Shown piece after piece: positions 26,197 through 36,531 of a stretch of 64,000 nt of DNA. This DNA comes from Chloracidobacterium validum (GTDB lineage: Bacteria; Acidobacteriota; Blastocatellia; Chloracidobacteriales; Chloracidobacteriaceae). Every line of letters begins with the position of its first letter. Position 1 is the stretch's first letter. The notes under the pieces are model-generated. The model worked only from the letters and a program-made list of their open reading frames with translations. It had not been told where the DNA came from and searched no databases. The position numbers were made by a program, and so were the translations under genes. Where the stretch lies: positions 1 to 64,000 of the forward strand of contig NZ_CP072648.1 in the NCBI RefSeq assembly GCF_018304825.1, written 5' to 3'.

Positions 26197-27414
26197 ATGC
26201 TACGCTGCTCTTTCTGTGGAAAGAGCCAAAACGAAGTCAAAAAACTCATTGCTGGACCGACGGTTTATATTTGCAACGAGTGCATTGACATCTGCAACGA
26301 AATCATCAACGACGACGCGCGGCAAGAGGCGGTAACGCAGCGGCCTTATCTGCCGCGCCCCGTCGAAGTCAAAGCTTTTCTCGATGACTATGTCATTGGA
26401 CAGGATGAGACGAAAAAGAAGCTCGCCGTGGCGGTGTATCAGCACTACAAGCGCATGGACATGCTCCGCAATCGCACCGCTGGCGACGTGGAAATTTCAA
26501 AAAGCAACATTTTGCTGATCGGCCCAACCGGCACGGGAAAAACGCTGTTGGCGCAAACGTTGGCGCGTATTCTCAACGTCCCATTCGCTATTGTGGATGC
26601 GACAACGCTCACCGAAGCTGGGTACGTCGGAGAGGATGTAGAAAACATCATTCTCAAGTTGCTCCAGGCCGCGAATGGCGAGATTGAGCGCGCCCAGCAA
26701 GGCATCATCTATATTGATGAAATTGACAAAATCTGCCGCAAAGACGATAACCCCTCCATCACCCGCGATGTGTCTGGCGAAGGCGTCCAGCAGGCGCTCC
26801 TCAAGATTCTGGAAGGCACGGTTGCCAGCGTGCCTCCGCAGGGCGGACGTAAGCACCCACACCAGGAGTTTTACCCGGTGGACACGACCAATGTTTTGTT
26901 CATTTGCGGTGGGGCTTTTGGTGGCTTGGAGCGGATCATTGAACGGCGCATCGGTAAGAAGTCACTTGGTTTCAATGCCAAAATTGATCGCCGGCCGGCT
27001 GCGAAAGTGGATGGGGTTTTCAGCCAAGTTCAACCAGAAGACCTCATCAAATATGGTCTTATTCCAGAGTTTGTCGGCCGGTTACCCGTTGTGGGAACGC
27101 TCCATGAACTGGACGAAGATGCCCTCATTGATATTTTGACCAAGCCCAAGAACGCCATCATCAAGCAGTATCAGCGGCAGTTTGAATGGGATAACGTGCG
27201 CTTGCGGTTCACTGACGATGCGCTCCGCGCGATTGCTCACATGGCTCATCAGCGCAAGGTTGGCGCACGTGGGTTGCGGATGATTCTGGAAGAACTGATG
27301 CTTGATGCGATGTATTTCCTGCCAAGCCAGAAGCGTATCCGTGAATTCACCGTGACACGCGAAATGGTCGAAGACCGGCGCGTTCACTTACCACTTCCAG
27401 AAAAAGCGGCGTGA
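26197..27414 (+). CDS. clpX: ATP-dependent Clp protease ATPase subunit ClpX
   Basis: 405 residues. N-terminal C4 zinc-binding domain (CSFCGKS at Cys4/Cys7 and CNECIDIC) for adaptor and substrate binding, then an AAA+ module with Walker A GPTGTGKT, Walker [10 protein letters not shown] and the ClpP-docking IGF-type loop region in [14 protein letters not shown]. The ATG at 26197 is preferred: it has GAGAGGA upstream and begins the zinc domain. The open frame extends to a GTG at 26161, adding 12 residues without family match. Confidence 0.97.
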   Translation: MLRCSFCGKSQNEVKKLIAGPTVYICNECIDICNEIINDDARQEAVTQRPYLPRPVEVKAFLDDYVIGQDETKKKLAVAVYQHYKRMDMLRNRTAGDVEISKSNILLIGPTGTGKTLLAQTLARILNVPFAIVDATTLTEAGYVGEDVENIILKLLQAANGEIERAQQGIIYIDEIDKICRKDDNPSITRDVSGEGVQQALLKILEGTVASVPPQGGRKHPHQEFYPVDTTNVLFICGGAFGGLERIIERRIGKKSLGFNAKIDRRPAAKVDGVFSQVQPEDLIKYGLIPEFVGRLPVVGTLHELDEDALIDILTKPKNAIIKQYQRQFEWDNVRLRFTDDALRAIAHMAHQRKVGARGLRMILEELMLDAMYFLPSQKRIREFTVTREMVEDRRVHLPLPEKAA

Positions 27415-27438
27415 AGCCTCTTCCCGCTGCGTGGTTGA

Positions 27439-27460
27439 CAGTCCCTGGTTGAGGGGACTG
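27439..27460 (+). terminator. Hairpin between clpX and lon
   Basis: CAGTCCC (27439-27445) and GGGACTG (27454-27460) pair across an eight-base loop. No T-tract follows and the lon start is only 26 bases downstream. It could be a partial terminator, processing signal or attenuator in the clpX-lon gap. Confidence 0.35.
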
Positions 27461-27486
27461 CCTGCTCGATAGCCAACAAACCGCCC

Positions 27487-29946
27487 ATGGACGAGTTCCA
27501 CGACAGTCTGCCCAGTCATATCGCCTGCTTTCCGACCGTTCCCGTCCGCGACGTGGTGGTGTTTCCGCACACCGCGATTCGTTTCAAGATAGGCCGCAAG
27601 CCATCCGTCGTCGCGCTCACCACGGCCCTCCAGCGTGATCGGTTGATTTTTCTCGTCACGCAACATGACCCCACATTGGAGGAACCGACCCCAGAGCAGG
27701 TACATCGGGTTGGGACGCTGGCACGCATTACCCACCACCTCCAGTTGGCCGATGGGACGATCAAGGTTCAGTTCGAGGGGCTTGAGCGGGCGCAGGCGAT
27801 CCGCTTTGAGGATTCTGGCAACTGCTGGATGGCCGTTGTCAAGCGCCTGCCTACCGACCGCGAGCAGAGTCCACGTATTTCGGCCCTGGTTGGAAAACTG
27901 ACGGGACTGGTTGAGCAGTACGTCCGGCAAAACCCTGACAACCCGGAGAATCTGCACGCTGACCTGCGGATCGAGGAACCGGCCCGCCTGGCTGACAGCG
28001 TGGCCAGTCACTTGAAAATTTCGGTTGAGGAAAAGCAAAAAGTTCTCGAAACCGTCTCGCTGGCCGACCGCTTGCTCCGGCTGGTGGATATTTTTGACAT
28101 CGAGCTTGAAAAGCTCCAGATGGATCGCACCATCCAGGGGCGCGTCAAAAAGCAAATGGAGCGGTCGCATCGGGAGTTTTACCTGAGCGAAAAAATCAAG
28201 GCCATTCACAAAGAGCTTGGGCGCAAGGATGAACGGTCAGAGTTTGAGGAACTCAAGCGACGGGTCGAGTCGGCGCGGTTGCCGGCCGAGGCGCACGACA
28301 AAGCGATGAGCGAGTTGCGGCGGCTTGAGCAGATGCCGATGATGTCGGCGGAAGCGGCCGTATCGCGCAATTACCTTGAGTGGCTCATCACGGTGCCGTG
28401 GCATGAGCGCTCAGAGGAAAACGGCGACTTGCAAGCGGCGCAGCAGATTCTGGATGCCGATCACTACGGCTTGGAAAAGATCAAAGACCGCATCCTGGAG
28501 TTTCTTGCCGTTCGCCAGCTTGTCAGGCAGTCACCGAGTTCGATTCTATGCTTTGTCGGCCCGCCAGGCGTTGGGAAGACGAGTTTGGGGAAATCCATTG
28601 CCCAGGCAACGGGGCGGAAGTTTGTGCGCCTCAGCTTGGGCGGCGTTCGGGATGATGCCGAAATTCGAGGCCACCGGCGCACCTACATTGGCTCGCTGCC
28701 GGGGCAAATCATTCAGATGATGAAGAAGGCCGGCACCATCAACCCCCTTATTCTGCTCGACGAGGTTGACAAGCTCACGTCTGACTACCGGGGCGATCCG
28801 GCCGCTGCCCTGTTGGAGGTGCTTGACCCGGAGCAAAATAGCACGTTTCGGGACCACTACCTCGACGTTGAGTATGACCTGTCGCAGGTTATGTTCATCG
28901 CTACGGCCAACGTCTTGCACACGATTCCGCCGGCGCTGCGTGACCGGCTGGAAATCATCCGTCTGTCGGGTTACACCGAGCGGGAAAAACTTGAAATCGC
29001 GCGGCGGCACTTGATTCCGAAGCAACGGGAAAAGCACGGGCTGTCTGAAACCCAGGTGACGTTCACCGAAGAGGCTTTGGTGGCCATCATTCAGAACTAC
29101 ACACGAGAAGCCGGGATGCGCAACATGGAGCGCGACCTGGCAGCGATTTGTCGCAAAGTCGCGCGGCGACTCTTGCTGACGCCAGAGCCTGACCGCGCGG
29201 AATATCGGGAAATCATCACGGCAGAGGTCCTTTCCGAATATCTGGGGCCGGCCCGCTACCAGCCGGCCCGACTCAAGGAACGCAGTGAGGTGGGGATTGC
29301 CACGGGCTTGGCCTGGACGGAAGTCGGGGGTGAAACCCTTTTTGTGGAAACCACGTTGATGCCAGGGCGCGGCCAAGTCATCCTGACTGGAAAGCTGGGC
29401 GATGTCATGCAGGAGTCGGCCCGGGCCGCGATGACCTATGTGCGCGCGTGCGCGACGGCGCTCGGCATTGCGCCCGATTTTTACCGGCGACAGGACGTGC
29501 ATATCCACGTGCCGGAAGGCGCGATTCCCAAGGATGGACCTTCGGCGGGGATCACCATGGCGACCGCTCTGGTGTCGGCGCTGACCGGCATCCCCGTCCG
29601 GCAAGACGTAGCCATGACGGGCGAGATTACATTGCGTGGTCGAGTTTTGCCGATTGGCGGACTCAAGGAAAAGCTTCTGGCCGCGCTCCGCCTGGGCATC
29701 CGAACCGTTCTCGTGCCGCAGGACAACGAAAAAGACATGGCAGACATCCCAGCCGAGATTCGGGAAGCATTGGATATACACTTTGTGGAACAGATGGAGC
29801 AGGTTTTTCCCCTGGCCTTGGTTGAGTCGCCAAGTTCCCGACTGGTTGATGACAAAACCCTGCCAAACAAAACCCTGACAGATGACCTGTCTCCGATCTG
29901 GAACACAGATGTGACAGATCACCTATCATCGGTGCCGGTTGAATGA
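27487..29946 (+). CDS. lon: ATP-dependent protease Lon (LonA type)
   Basis: 819 residues with the full LonA layout. N-terminal substrate-recognition domain (about 12-210, beginning [15 protein letters not shown]), helical linker, AAA+ domain with Walker [13 protein letters not shown] and Walker [11 protein letters not shown], and C-terminal protease domain. The catalytic Ser lies in [12 protein letters not shown] and the Lys in [12 protein letters not shown]. The C-terminal tail of about 30 residues beyond the protease domain is Ser/Asp/Thr-rich. The TGA stop overlaps the ATG of engB by four bases (ATGA), implying coupled translation. Confidence 0.97.
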   Translation: MDEFHDSLPSHIACFPTVPVRDVVVFPHTAIRFKIGRKPSVVALTTALQRDRLIFLVTQHDPTLEEPTPEQVHRVGTLARITHHLQLADGTIKVQFEGLERAQAIRFEDSGNCWMAVVKRLPTDREQSPRISALVGKLTGLVEQYVRQNPDNPENLHADLRIEEPARLADSVASHLKISVEEKQKVLETVSLADRLLRLVDIFDIELEKLQMDRTIQGRVKKQMERSHREFYLSEKIKAIHKELGRKDERSEFEELKRRVESARLPAEAHDKAMSELRRLEQMPMMSAEAAVSRNYLEWLITVPWHERSEENGDLQAAQQILDADHYGLEKIKDRILEFLAVRQLVRQSPSSILCFVGPPGVGKTSLGKSIAQATGRKFVRLSLGGVRDDAEIRGHRRTYIGSLPGQIIQMMKKAGTINPLILLDEVDKLTSDYRGDPAAALLEVLDPEQNSTFRDHYLDVEYDLSQVMFIATANVLHTIPPALRDRLEIIRLSGYTEREKLEIARRHLIPKQREKHGLSETQVTFTEEALVAIIQNYTREAGMRNMERDLAAICRKVARRLLLTPEPDRAEYREIITAEVLSEYLGPARYQPARLKERSEVGIATGLAWTEVGGETLFVETTLMPGRGQVILTGKLGDVMQESARAAMTYVRACATALGIAPDFYRRQDVHIHVPEGAIPKDGPSAGITMATALVSALTGIPVRQDVAMTGEITLRGRVLPIGGLKEKLLAALRLGIRTVLVPQDNEKDMADIPAEIREALDIHFVEQMEQVFPLALVESPSSRLVDDKTLPNKTLTDDLSPIWNTDVTDHLSSVPVE

Positions 29947-30542
29947 AGGTCGTTGCGGCGACATTTGTGAAGAGCGCGACGGAGGCGGCACATTACCCGC
30001 CTCCGTCGTTACCGGAAGTAGCTTTTCTGGGACGCTCGAATGTCGGCAAATCGAGCCTCATCAACTCGCTCCTTGGCGTGCATGGGCTGGCCCGGACAAG
30101 CAACACACCCGGTCGGACGCAGCTCATCAACTTTTTTGAAATCAACGGCGAGCTTCGCTTCGTGGACTTACCGGGTTATGGTTATGCGCGTGTGCCACAG
30201 GCCGTACGCGAGCAGTGGCGACCAATGATCGAGGGTTATCTGCGCCATCGCGCGGCGCTTGCGCTGTGCGTTCTCATCGTGGATGCTCGGCTTGAACCAC
30301 AATCGCTTGACCTTGTGATGCAGGACTGGCTCACCGCCACGGCGCGCCGGTTTTGTGTCGTGGCCACCAAGTCGGACAAGCTTTCGCGGTCACGCCTGGC
30401 GGCTCGCCTGACGGCCTTGCGCCGGGTTTATGGCGACCGCGTTTTACCCTATTCCTCCCTGACCCGTGCTGGCGCGGAGCTGGTCTGGGAAACGATTCGG
30501 TCGGCCCTGGTGGACTGGGCCGCGCCCCGCGCCCGCGCCTGA
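29943..30542 (+). CDS. ysxC: Ribosome-assembly GTPase YsxC/EngB
   Basis: 199-residue TRAFAC-class GTPase needed for 50S subunit assembly. Motifs: G1 [11 protein letters not shown]2 threonine region [12 protein letters not shown]3 DLPGYGYA and G4 TKSDKL, all in canonical order. It begins inside the lon stop codon (ATGA overlap), so it belongs to the same transcript. This lon-engB adjacency is found in many bacteria. Confidence 0.96.
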   Translation: MKVVAATFVKSATEAAHYPPPSLPEVAFLGRSNVGKSSLINSLLGVHGLARTSNTPGRTQLINFFEINGELRFVDLPGYGYARVPQAVREQWRPMIEGYLRHRAALALCVLIVDARLEPQSLDLVMQDWLTATARRFCVVATKSDKLSRSRLAARLTALRRVYGDRVLPYSSLTRAGAELVWETIRSALVDWAAPRARA

Positions 30543-30580
30543 CGCTTCACGCTGGATTGCGCAGCCTCGTACCCGACACT

Positions 30581-30608
30581 TTGGATAAACCTTGACGCTT
30601 GGATAAAC
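30581..30608 (+). repeat. Direct repeat upstream of rho
   Basis: The decamer TTGGATAAAC occurs at 30581-30590 and again at 30599-30608, a period of 18 bases. It lies in the 86-base gap between engB and the ATG of rho. The second copy contains a TTG codon in frame with rho. Confidence 0.75.
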
Positions 30609-30628
30609 ACTTGGTCACAGAACTTGCC

Positions 30629-31948
30629 ATGGAAGAAACGCTAGACCCGATCGAGCCTGTTGCTGTTGAAAGTGCGGACCCCCCGCCAGCCAATGGCTTT
30701 CACGACATTACCGCACTCAAGGACCTCCCGCTGTCGGACCTCATGCGCATTGCGCAGGAGTTGGATGTTCCCGGCGCCGGCAGCCTGCGCAAGCAGGAAC
30801 TGGTTTTCAAGATTTTGCAAGCGCAAACCGAGCGCTCCGGCCTCATCTTTTCTGAGGGCGTGCTGGAGTGCCTGCCGGATGGGTTTGGCTTCTTGCGCGC
30901 CCCGGACTACAACTACCTGCCGGGCCCGGACGACATCTATGTGTCGCCGTCCCAGATTCGCAAGTTTGACCTCCGCACCGGCGACACCATTTCCGGGCAG
31001 ATTCGGCCACCCAAGGAAGGTGAGCGTTACTTCGCGCTCATCAAGGTCGAAGCCATCAACTTCGAGCCGCCCGACCTGCGCCGGGAGCGTGTGCAGTTCG
31101 ACAACCTGACGCCGCTTTACCCAAACAAGCGGTTGCGCATGGAAAGCACGCCGGAAAATCTATCTGGGCGCGTCCTCGACTTGGTGACACCCATCGGACG
31201 CGGGCAACGCGGGTTGATCGTCGCGCCGCCGCGCACGGGCAAGACGATGCTGCTTCAGTCCATTGCCAACTCGATCACCCGCAATCACCCAGAGGTCATG
31301 CTCATTGTTTTGTTGATTGACGAGCGGCCCGAAGAAGTGACCGACATGCAGCGCAGCGTCCAGGGCGAAGTCGTCAGTTCGACCTTTGACGAGCCGCCGA
31401 CGCGGCACGTTCAAGTGGCCGACATGGTCATCGAAAAGGCCAAGCGGCTGGTCGAACACGGCCGCGATGTGGTGATTTTGCTCGACTCCATCACTCGTCT
31501 GGCGCGCGCCCACAACGCCACCGTGCCGCCATCCGGCAAGATTCTCTCCGGCGGGGTAGATGCCAACGCGCTCCAGAAGCCCAAACGTTTCTTCGGGGCC
31601 GCGCGCAATCTCGAAGAAGGTGGCAGCCTGACCATCATTGCGACGGCCTTGATCGACACCGGCTCGCGCATGGATGACGTGATCTTCGAGGAGTTCAAAG
31701 GCACGGGCAACATGGAAATTCACCTCGACCGCAAGCTCATCGAGAAACGCATCTTCCCGGCGGTGGACATCAACAAGTCCGGCACACGCAAGGAGGAGCT
31801 GCTGATTCCGAAGGACGACCTCAATCGAATCTTCGTGCTGCGGCGGGTGCTGAGTCCCCTATCGAGCGTCGAATCCATGGAACTCATGGTCAGCCACTTG
31901 GAGCGCTCCAAGACCAATGCCGAGTTTCTGGCTTCCATGAATGCCTAA
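30629..31948 (+). CDS. rho: Transcription termination factor Rho
   Basis: 439-residue hexameric RNA helicase. Rho N-terminal helical domain at about 25-65 ([40 protein letters not shown]), cold-shock-like RNA-binding domain ([35 protein letters not shown]), then the RecA-like ATPase with Walker A PPRTGKT and Walker [14 protein letters not shown]. The Q-loop/R-loop region [21 protein letters not shown] is conserved. ATG 30629 is preferred over the in-frame TTG at 30599, which sits inside a direct repeat. Confidence 0.96.
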   Translation: MEETLDPIEPVAVESADPPPANGFHDITALKDLPLSDLMRIAQELDVPGAGSLRKQELVFKILQAQTERSGLIFSEGVLECLPDGFGFLRAPDYNYLPGPDDIYVSPSQIRKFDLRTGDTISGQIRPPKEGERYFALIKVEAINFEPPDLRRERVQFDNLTPLYPNKRLRMESTPENLSGRVLDLVTPIGRGQRGLIVAPPRTGKTMLLQSIANSITRNHPEVMLIVLLIDERPEEVTDMQRSVQGEVVSSTFDEPPTRHVQVADMVIEKAKRLVEHGRDVVILLDSITRLARAHNATVPPSGKILSGGVDANALQKPKRFFGAARNLEEGGSLTIIATALIDTGSRMDDVIFEEFKGTGNMEIHLDRKLIEKRIFPAVDINKSGTRKEELLIPKDDLNRIFVLRRVLSPLSSVESMELMVSHLERSKTNAEFLASMNA

Positions 31949-31983
31949 CCAGTTCGAGCTATCCTTTCTGCGCCCGGCGTGCC

Positions 31984-33408
31984 ATGAACATCCTGTTTGC
32001 CGTTTCTGAACTTGCGCCACACTCGAAAACCGGAGGCTTGGCCGATGTGGGGGCGGCGCTTCCCAAAGCACTGGCGGCGACGGGGTTGACCGTGCGCGTC
32101 GTCACGCCACGGTATGGCTTCATCACGGCCGGCGAGTACGTTGGCCAACTGCGCGTTCCGTTTGGTTTCGGCCTCCAGACGGCCCAGGTGTTTCGAGAAG
32201 AACGCCAGGGGGTCGAAATCTTTCTGATTGATGCGCCGGCTTATTTCCATCGCGGCCGCAAGCTCTATGGTGAGCCGGACGATCCAGCCCGCTTTGCTTT
32301 CTTCAGCCGGGCCGTGATTGAACTGGCGCGGTGGTTTGGTGAACCACCGGACGTCATTCATGGCAATGACTGGATGACCGGATTGATTCCGGTGTACCTG
32401 CGGACGGCGCTGCGCGGCGATCCCTTCTTTGCCCGAACGGCGACGCTTACCAGCATTCACAACCTTGCCTTTCAAGGTTTTTTCAATCTCGACGATCTGG
32501 CCTACTTTGGATTGCCGGGCGACTTACGCGCAGGCGCTGATGGCTTGGAGTTCAGTGGTGCCGGCAGCATGCTCAAGGGCGCATTGCTCGCTTCGGACGC
32601 CCTGACGACGGTTAGCGAGCGTTATGCCCAGGAAATCCAGACGCCGGAGTACGGTTTCCGCATGGACGGCCTGCTGCGACTGCGACGCAACGATTTGGTT
32701 GGCATTCTCAACGGCGTGGACTACGACGAATGGAATCCGGCGACCGATCCGCACCTGGCGGCCCACTACACCCCGGACGACCTGAGCGGCAAGCGCGTTT
32801 GCAAAGCCGATCTACTCAAGCGATTTGGTCTGCCGGTGGAGCTTAACCGACCGGCTATTGTCATCGTGTCCCGCCTGAGCGACCAGAAAGGTCTGGACCT
32901 AGTGCGCGAGGTTGCTTGGCGGATTTTGCATTCCGGCGCCTATTTCATTTTGCTCGGTTCGGGCGACCCGCGCTACGAAGTCTTTTTTCAGCACTTGCGC
33001 GATACCGCTCCCCGGCGCATCGCGGTGTACTTTGGGCTGAACGAACCGCTTGCCCACCAGATGGAAGCCGGAGGCGACCTGTTCCTCATGCCGTCGGCTT
33101 ATGAGCCATGCGGACTGAACCAGATTTACAGCCTGAAGTACGGGACGGTGCCCATCGTCCGGGCGACCGGCGGCTTGGACGACACCATTCAGGATTTTGA
33201 CCGCGTGACCGGCAGCGGCAATGGGCTGAAGTTTCGGGCCTATGACGCCAACCGGTTGATGGAAAAAATCTATGAGGGGTTACTGCTGTACCGCCAGCCG
33301 CAGGTCTGGCAAACGATTCAGCGCAATGGCATGCGCGCCGATTTTTCGTGGGCGCGGGCCGCGTGGAAATATCGCGCCGTGTATGAGCGGGTGCGCAGCG
33401 CCCAGTGA
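31984..33408 (+). CDS. glgA: Glycogen synthase, ADP-glucose type
   Basis: 474-residue GT5 enzyme that extends alpha-1,4-glucan from ADP-glucose. The N-terminal KTGGLADVGAALPKAL motif binds the sugar nucleotide. The C-terminal domain has the retaining-GT-B signature SAYEPCGLNQIYSLKYGTVPIVRATGGLDDTI (E-x7-E type). Starts at ATG 31984, 35 bases after rho. Its TGA overlaps the GTG of the next gene. Confidence 0.96.
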   Translation: MNILFAVSELAPHSKTGGLADVGAALPKALAATGLTVRVVTPRYGFITAGEYVGQLRVPFGFGLQTAQVFREERQGVEIFLIDAPAYFHRGRKLYGEPDDPARFAFFSRAVIELARWFGEPPDVIHGNDWMTGLIPVYLRTALRGDPFFARTATLTSIHNLAFQGFFNLDDLAYFGLPGDLRAGADGLEFSGAGSMLKGALLASDALTTVSERYAQEIQTPEYGFRMDGLLRLRRNDLVGILNGVDYDEWNPATDPHLAAHYTPDDLSGKRVCKADLLKRFGLPVELNRPAIVIVSRLSDQKGLDLVREVAWRILHSGAYFILLGSGDPRYEVFFQHLRDTAPRRIAVYFGLNEPLAHQMEAGGDLFLMPSAYEPCGLNQIYSLKYGTVPIVRATGGLDDTIQDFDRVTGSGNGLKFRAYDANRLMEKIYEGLLLYRQPQVWQTIQRNGMRADFSWARAAWKYRAVYERVRSAQ

Positions 33409-34157
33409 CCGGCCTCGGCCGTCGTAGGTGGCCGAGGGCGAAGGTAAGCTCAGCAACGTTGACTGCCGTGGCACTTCGTTATCCGATTGTCATCATTGGC
33501 GGTTTCCTCGTGGATTGGACGGCGTACCGGCCGCTGGCGCAGCAGCTCGAAACGATTTGCCGCGCGCCGGTTGCCATTGTGCCGCTGACCCAGGCCAGTT
33601 GGCTCTACGCCTCGGGTGTTGGGAGCTACCGCAACTTGCTGGATATGGCGCAGGCGACGGTCGAGAAAACGCGCCAGGCCCATGCCGCGAAACGGGTCAA
33701 CTTGGTCACCCACAGCGCCGGGGGAATCGTGGCGCGGCTGTACCTGGGAGACGATGCCTATGATGGTGTGGCCTACCGCGGCCATCGCCAGACGGCAACC
33801 CTGGTCACGCTCGGTTGCCCACACGCCAGCTTGCTGTCGTGGACGCGCCGGACGATGGACTTCGTCAACAGCCACTACCCCGGCGCATTTTATGCTTCGG
33901 TGCGCTATGTCGCCGTCATCGGTTGCGCGATTCGTGGGGCGTTTCCCGGCACGCTAGCCGAGATGGCGGCCTACCAGAGCTACCGCCTGGTGTGTGGCGA
34001 TGGAACCGTTTGGGGTGATGGCGTCGTGCCGGTTGCCAGCGGACAACTGGAAGGCGCGGTAAACTATGTGTGCGACGGCATCCAGCACGTGCCCAACCGG
34101 CCTGGCGCTGACTGGTATGACCGCGCGGTGGAGCAATGGCGTCCGCACCTGCAATAA
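33405..34157 (+). CDS. Alpha/beta hydrolase, lipase-like
   Basis: About 250 residues from a GTG at 33405 that overlaps the glgA stop (GTGA); an in-frame GTG at 33468 (VALRYPIVIIGG) lies at the start of the recognisable fold and may be the true start. The first strand YPIVIIGGFLVDW is followed by the nucleophile elbow THSAGG in NLVTHSAGGIVARLYLG. A candidate Asp lies in GDGVVPVAS and a candidate His in GIQHVPN. This layout matches triacylglycerol-lipase or PGAP1-like hydrolases found in phototrophs and plants. No signal peptide is clear. Substrate unknown. Confidence 0.85.
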   Translation: MTGLGRRRWPRAKVSSATLTAVALRYPIVIIGGFLVDWTAYRPLAQQLETICRAPVAIVPLTQASWLYASGVGSYRNLLDMAQATVEKTRQAHAAKRVNLVTHSAGGIVARLYLGDDAYDGVAYRGHRQTATLVTLGCPHASLLSWTRRTMDFVNSHYPGAFYASVRYVAVIGCAIRGAFPGTLAEMAAYQSYRLVCGDGTVWGDGVVPVASGQLEGAVNYVCDGIQHVPNRPGADWYDRAVEQWRPHLQ

Positions 34158-34200
34158 CGCCCGGCCGGGTCCTCGCTGCCATCCGTGCCCTGGAGAGACG

Positions 34201-35661
34201 ATGCTCATTCAGCGGAAATTATTCATTGCCGGAAGATTTCAGAACGCGAGCAACCGCGCGACGTTTCCCGCCTACAATCCGGCCACCGGCGAAGTGAATG
34301 CAGCGGTGGCACTGGCCACGCCGGACGACTGCGACGCGGCCGTTGCCGCCGCCAAGGCGGCGTGGCGTGGGTGGAACAAGCTGCCCGTTGCCGAGCGGGC
34401 CCAGCGCCTGCGGCAGGTGGCCGATGGCATCGAAGCGCGCTTTGACGACTTTCTCGCCGCCGAAGTCGCCGACACCGGCAAGCCTTACGGCTTGGCGCGC
34501 GCCCTGGATATTCCGCGTGCCGCGGCCAACTTTCGTATCTTCGCCGACCTGGCAATTGGACTGGGCACCGAGTGCTTCGAGACCGTGACCGACGATGGCG
34601 CCGGAGCGCTCAACTACGGTCTGCGCCGACCGCTGGGCGTCGTCGGCGTGATTTGTCCGTGGAACTTGCCGCTGTTGTTGCTGACCTGGAAAGTCGCTCC
34701 AGCGCTGGTGATGGGGAATGCCGTCGTGGTCAAACCGTCCGAGGAAACACCCTCTACGGCAACCCTGCTAGGCGAGGTCATGACAGACGCGGGGATTCTG
34801 CCGGGCGTGTACAACGTCGTCCATGGATTTGGCCCAAACAGCACGGGGGAATGGTTGGTGGCGCATCCCGATGTCACCGCCATTACCTTCACCGGTGAAA
34901 CTCGGACGGGACAGTCTATTATGCGAACGGCGGCCGCGCGGACGAAACGTCTATCATTTGAGCTGGGCGGGAAGAATGCCGCGATTGTGTTCGCCGACGC
35001 TGACTTCGACCGCGCCGTGTCGGGGGTGGCCCGCTCCAGTTTTCTCAATGGCGGCCAAGTTTGTTTGTGTTCGGAGCGGGTCTATGTCGAGCGTCCGATC
35101 TTTGAACGTTTCGTCACGGCCCTGGCCGACGAGGCGCGCCAGTGGCGTCCGGGTCCGCCGGAAGACGAAACGACCAGGCTGGGTCCACTGATTTCGGCCG
35201 CGCACCGGGAGAAAGTTCTGGGCTATTACGCGGCCGCGCGGGCGGCCGGGGCGGAAGTCCACGCCGGTGGCGGATGTCCGGCGCTGGCCGCGCCGTATGA
35301 CCAGGGGTACTTTGTCGAGCCGACGGTCTGGACCGGTCTGCCTGAGCAGTCTCCCTGTCTGGTGGAAGAAATTTTTGGTCCCGTCTGCCACGTCACGCCC
35401 TTTGATGACGAAGAAGAAGTTCTTGCCTTGGCCAACGCCGGGGACTACGGGCTGTGCGCCGCTGTCTGGACGCGCGATGGCGCGCGCGCGCATCGCCTGG
35501 CGCACGCCTTGGAAGTCGGCGTGGTCTGGATCAACAGTTGGTTTGTGCGCGATCTGCGGACGCCCTTCGGCGGCATGAAGCTGAGCGGAATCGGGCGCGA
35601 AGGCGGCCGCCACTCGCTTGATTTTTACGCTGAGATAAAAAACGTCTGCGTCAAACTCTAA
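34201..35661 (+). CDS. Aldehyde dehydrogenase
   Basis: NAD(P)-dependent aldehyde dehydrogenase of 486 residues. Visible are the cofactor-binding segment VICPWNLPLLLLTWKVAPALVMGNAVVVKPSEETP, the general base Glu in FELGGKNA, the catalytic Cys in FLNGGQVCLCSER, and the C-terminal PFGGMKLSGIGREGG. The GPLISAAHREKVLGYYAAARAAGAEVHAGGG segment resembles 2-hydroxymuconic/2-aminomuconic semialdehyde dehydrogenases (ALDH8-like), but no catabolic partners lie nearby, so the substrate is undetermined. The ATG at 34201 has GGAGAG upstream; the longer open frame upstream is not supported. Confidence 0.92.
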   Translation: MLIQRKLFIAGRFQNASNRATFPAYNPATGEVNAAVALATPDDCDAAVAAAKAAWRGWNKLPVAERAQRLRQVADGIEARFDDFLAAEVADTGKPYGLARALDIPRAAANFRIFADLAIGLGTECFETVTDDGAGALNYGLRRPLGVVGVICPWNLPLLLLTWKVAPALVMGNAVVVKPSEETPSTATLLGEVMTDAGILPGVYNVVHGFGPNSTGEWLVAHPDVTAITFTGETRTGQSIMRTAAARTKRLSFELGGKNAAIVFADADFDRAVSGVARSSFLNGGQVCLCSERVYVERPIFERFVTALADEARQWRPGPPEDETTRLGPLISAAHREKVLGYYAAARAAGAEVHAGGGCPALAAPYDQGYFVEPTVWTGLPEQSPCLVEEIFGPVCHVTPFDDEEEVLALANAGDYGLCAAVWTRDGARAHRLAHALEVGVVWINSWFVRDLRTPFGGMKLSGIGREGGRHSLDFYAEIKNVCVKL

Positions 35662-35684
35662 ATCGGACGGGAGGCAGTGACACC

Positions 35685-36518
35685 GTGAGCCAGACTTCAA
35701 CCGGGGCGGTTTGTCCAGGAGAACTCAAGACGGAAGCCCAACGTGAAGCGTTTGCCCGCACCCAAACAAGCCGCCGCAATACGTGGAGGCGTTTCTGGCA
35801 AGCCGGGGTCAAGGCATTTGAAGCCGGCGATTACGAAAAAGCGCAGTTTTGCTTTGCCGACGCCGTGCGTGAAGCTCGGCGATTTGGCGAAACGGACCCG
35901 CGTTTTGCCTGCTGCCTCAACAACCTAGCGATGACCTTCGACATGCTGGGTGAAACTGCCCAGGCTGAAGCGGTTTATCGGCGCGCGATTGAGGCTGACG
36001 CCAAGGCCCTCGAAATTCAACACGGCGGCTTTGTCACGAGCCTGACGAACCTGGCCCAGATGTTGGCCGATGACGGCCGGATTGCCGAGGCGGTCAAGCT
36101 CTACGACCGGGCGGTGGCTTTTCTTGAAGCACTCCACGGTCACGATACGCTGCACATTGCTCCCCTACTGAGTGAAATGGCGCGGATGTGCGACGAGGAC
36201 GGCGACTACGCCCAGGCCGAGGCAGCGCTGCGGCGGGCGCTGGCGATTCGGGAACAGGCCCATGGACCCGACGACCTCTCGGTTGCAGTGACACTCAACA
36301 ACCTGGCCGTATCCTGCGACCTGCGCGGCAAGTATGACGAGTCCCAGGCGTTGTTGGAGCGCGCCCTGGATATTTTCGAGCGCCGGTTAGGTGAACACCA
36401 TCCAAAGGTGGCCGAGACGCTCAAAAACCTTGGGGTTCTCCACGACCGGCAGGGCCGCCGCTTGCAGGCGGAAGCCTGTTTTGCCCGTGCCCGCGCCATT
36501 CTCGAAGCGCAGGCGTGA
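35685..36518 (+). CDS. Tetratricopeptide-repeat protein
   Basis: 277 residues from a GTG start with GGGAGG upstream. It is built almost wholly of TPR units of about 42 residues, the kinesin-light-chain-like spacing: AGVKAFEAGDYEKAQFCFADAVREARRFGETDPRFACCLNNLAMTFDMLGETAQAEAVYRRAIEADAKAL and three further repeats. No signal peptide or membrane segment. A protein-interaction scaffold; partners unknown. It lies 23 bases after the aldehyde dehydrogenase and converges on the histidine kinase gene. Confidence 0.9.
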   Translation: MSQTSTGAVCPGELKTEAQREAFARTQTSRRNTWRRFWQAGVKAFEAGDYEKAQFCFADAVREARRFGETDPRFACCLNNLAMTFDMLGETAQAEAVYRRAIEADAKALEIQHGGFVTSLTNLAQMLADDGRIAEAVKLYDRAVAFLEALHGHDTLHIAPLLSEMARMCDEDGDYAQAEAALRRALAIREQAHGPDDLSVAVTLNNLAVSCDLRGKYDESQALLERALDIFERRLGEHHPKVAETLKNLGVLHDRQGRRLQAEACFARARAILEAQA

Positions 36519-36531
36519 CGGGCCGTCCCGG

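Noticed and set aside
28546-29922. 458-codon minus-strand open frame opposite lon
   Set aside because: Antisense to the Lon ATPase and protease domains, with no recognisable motif.
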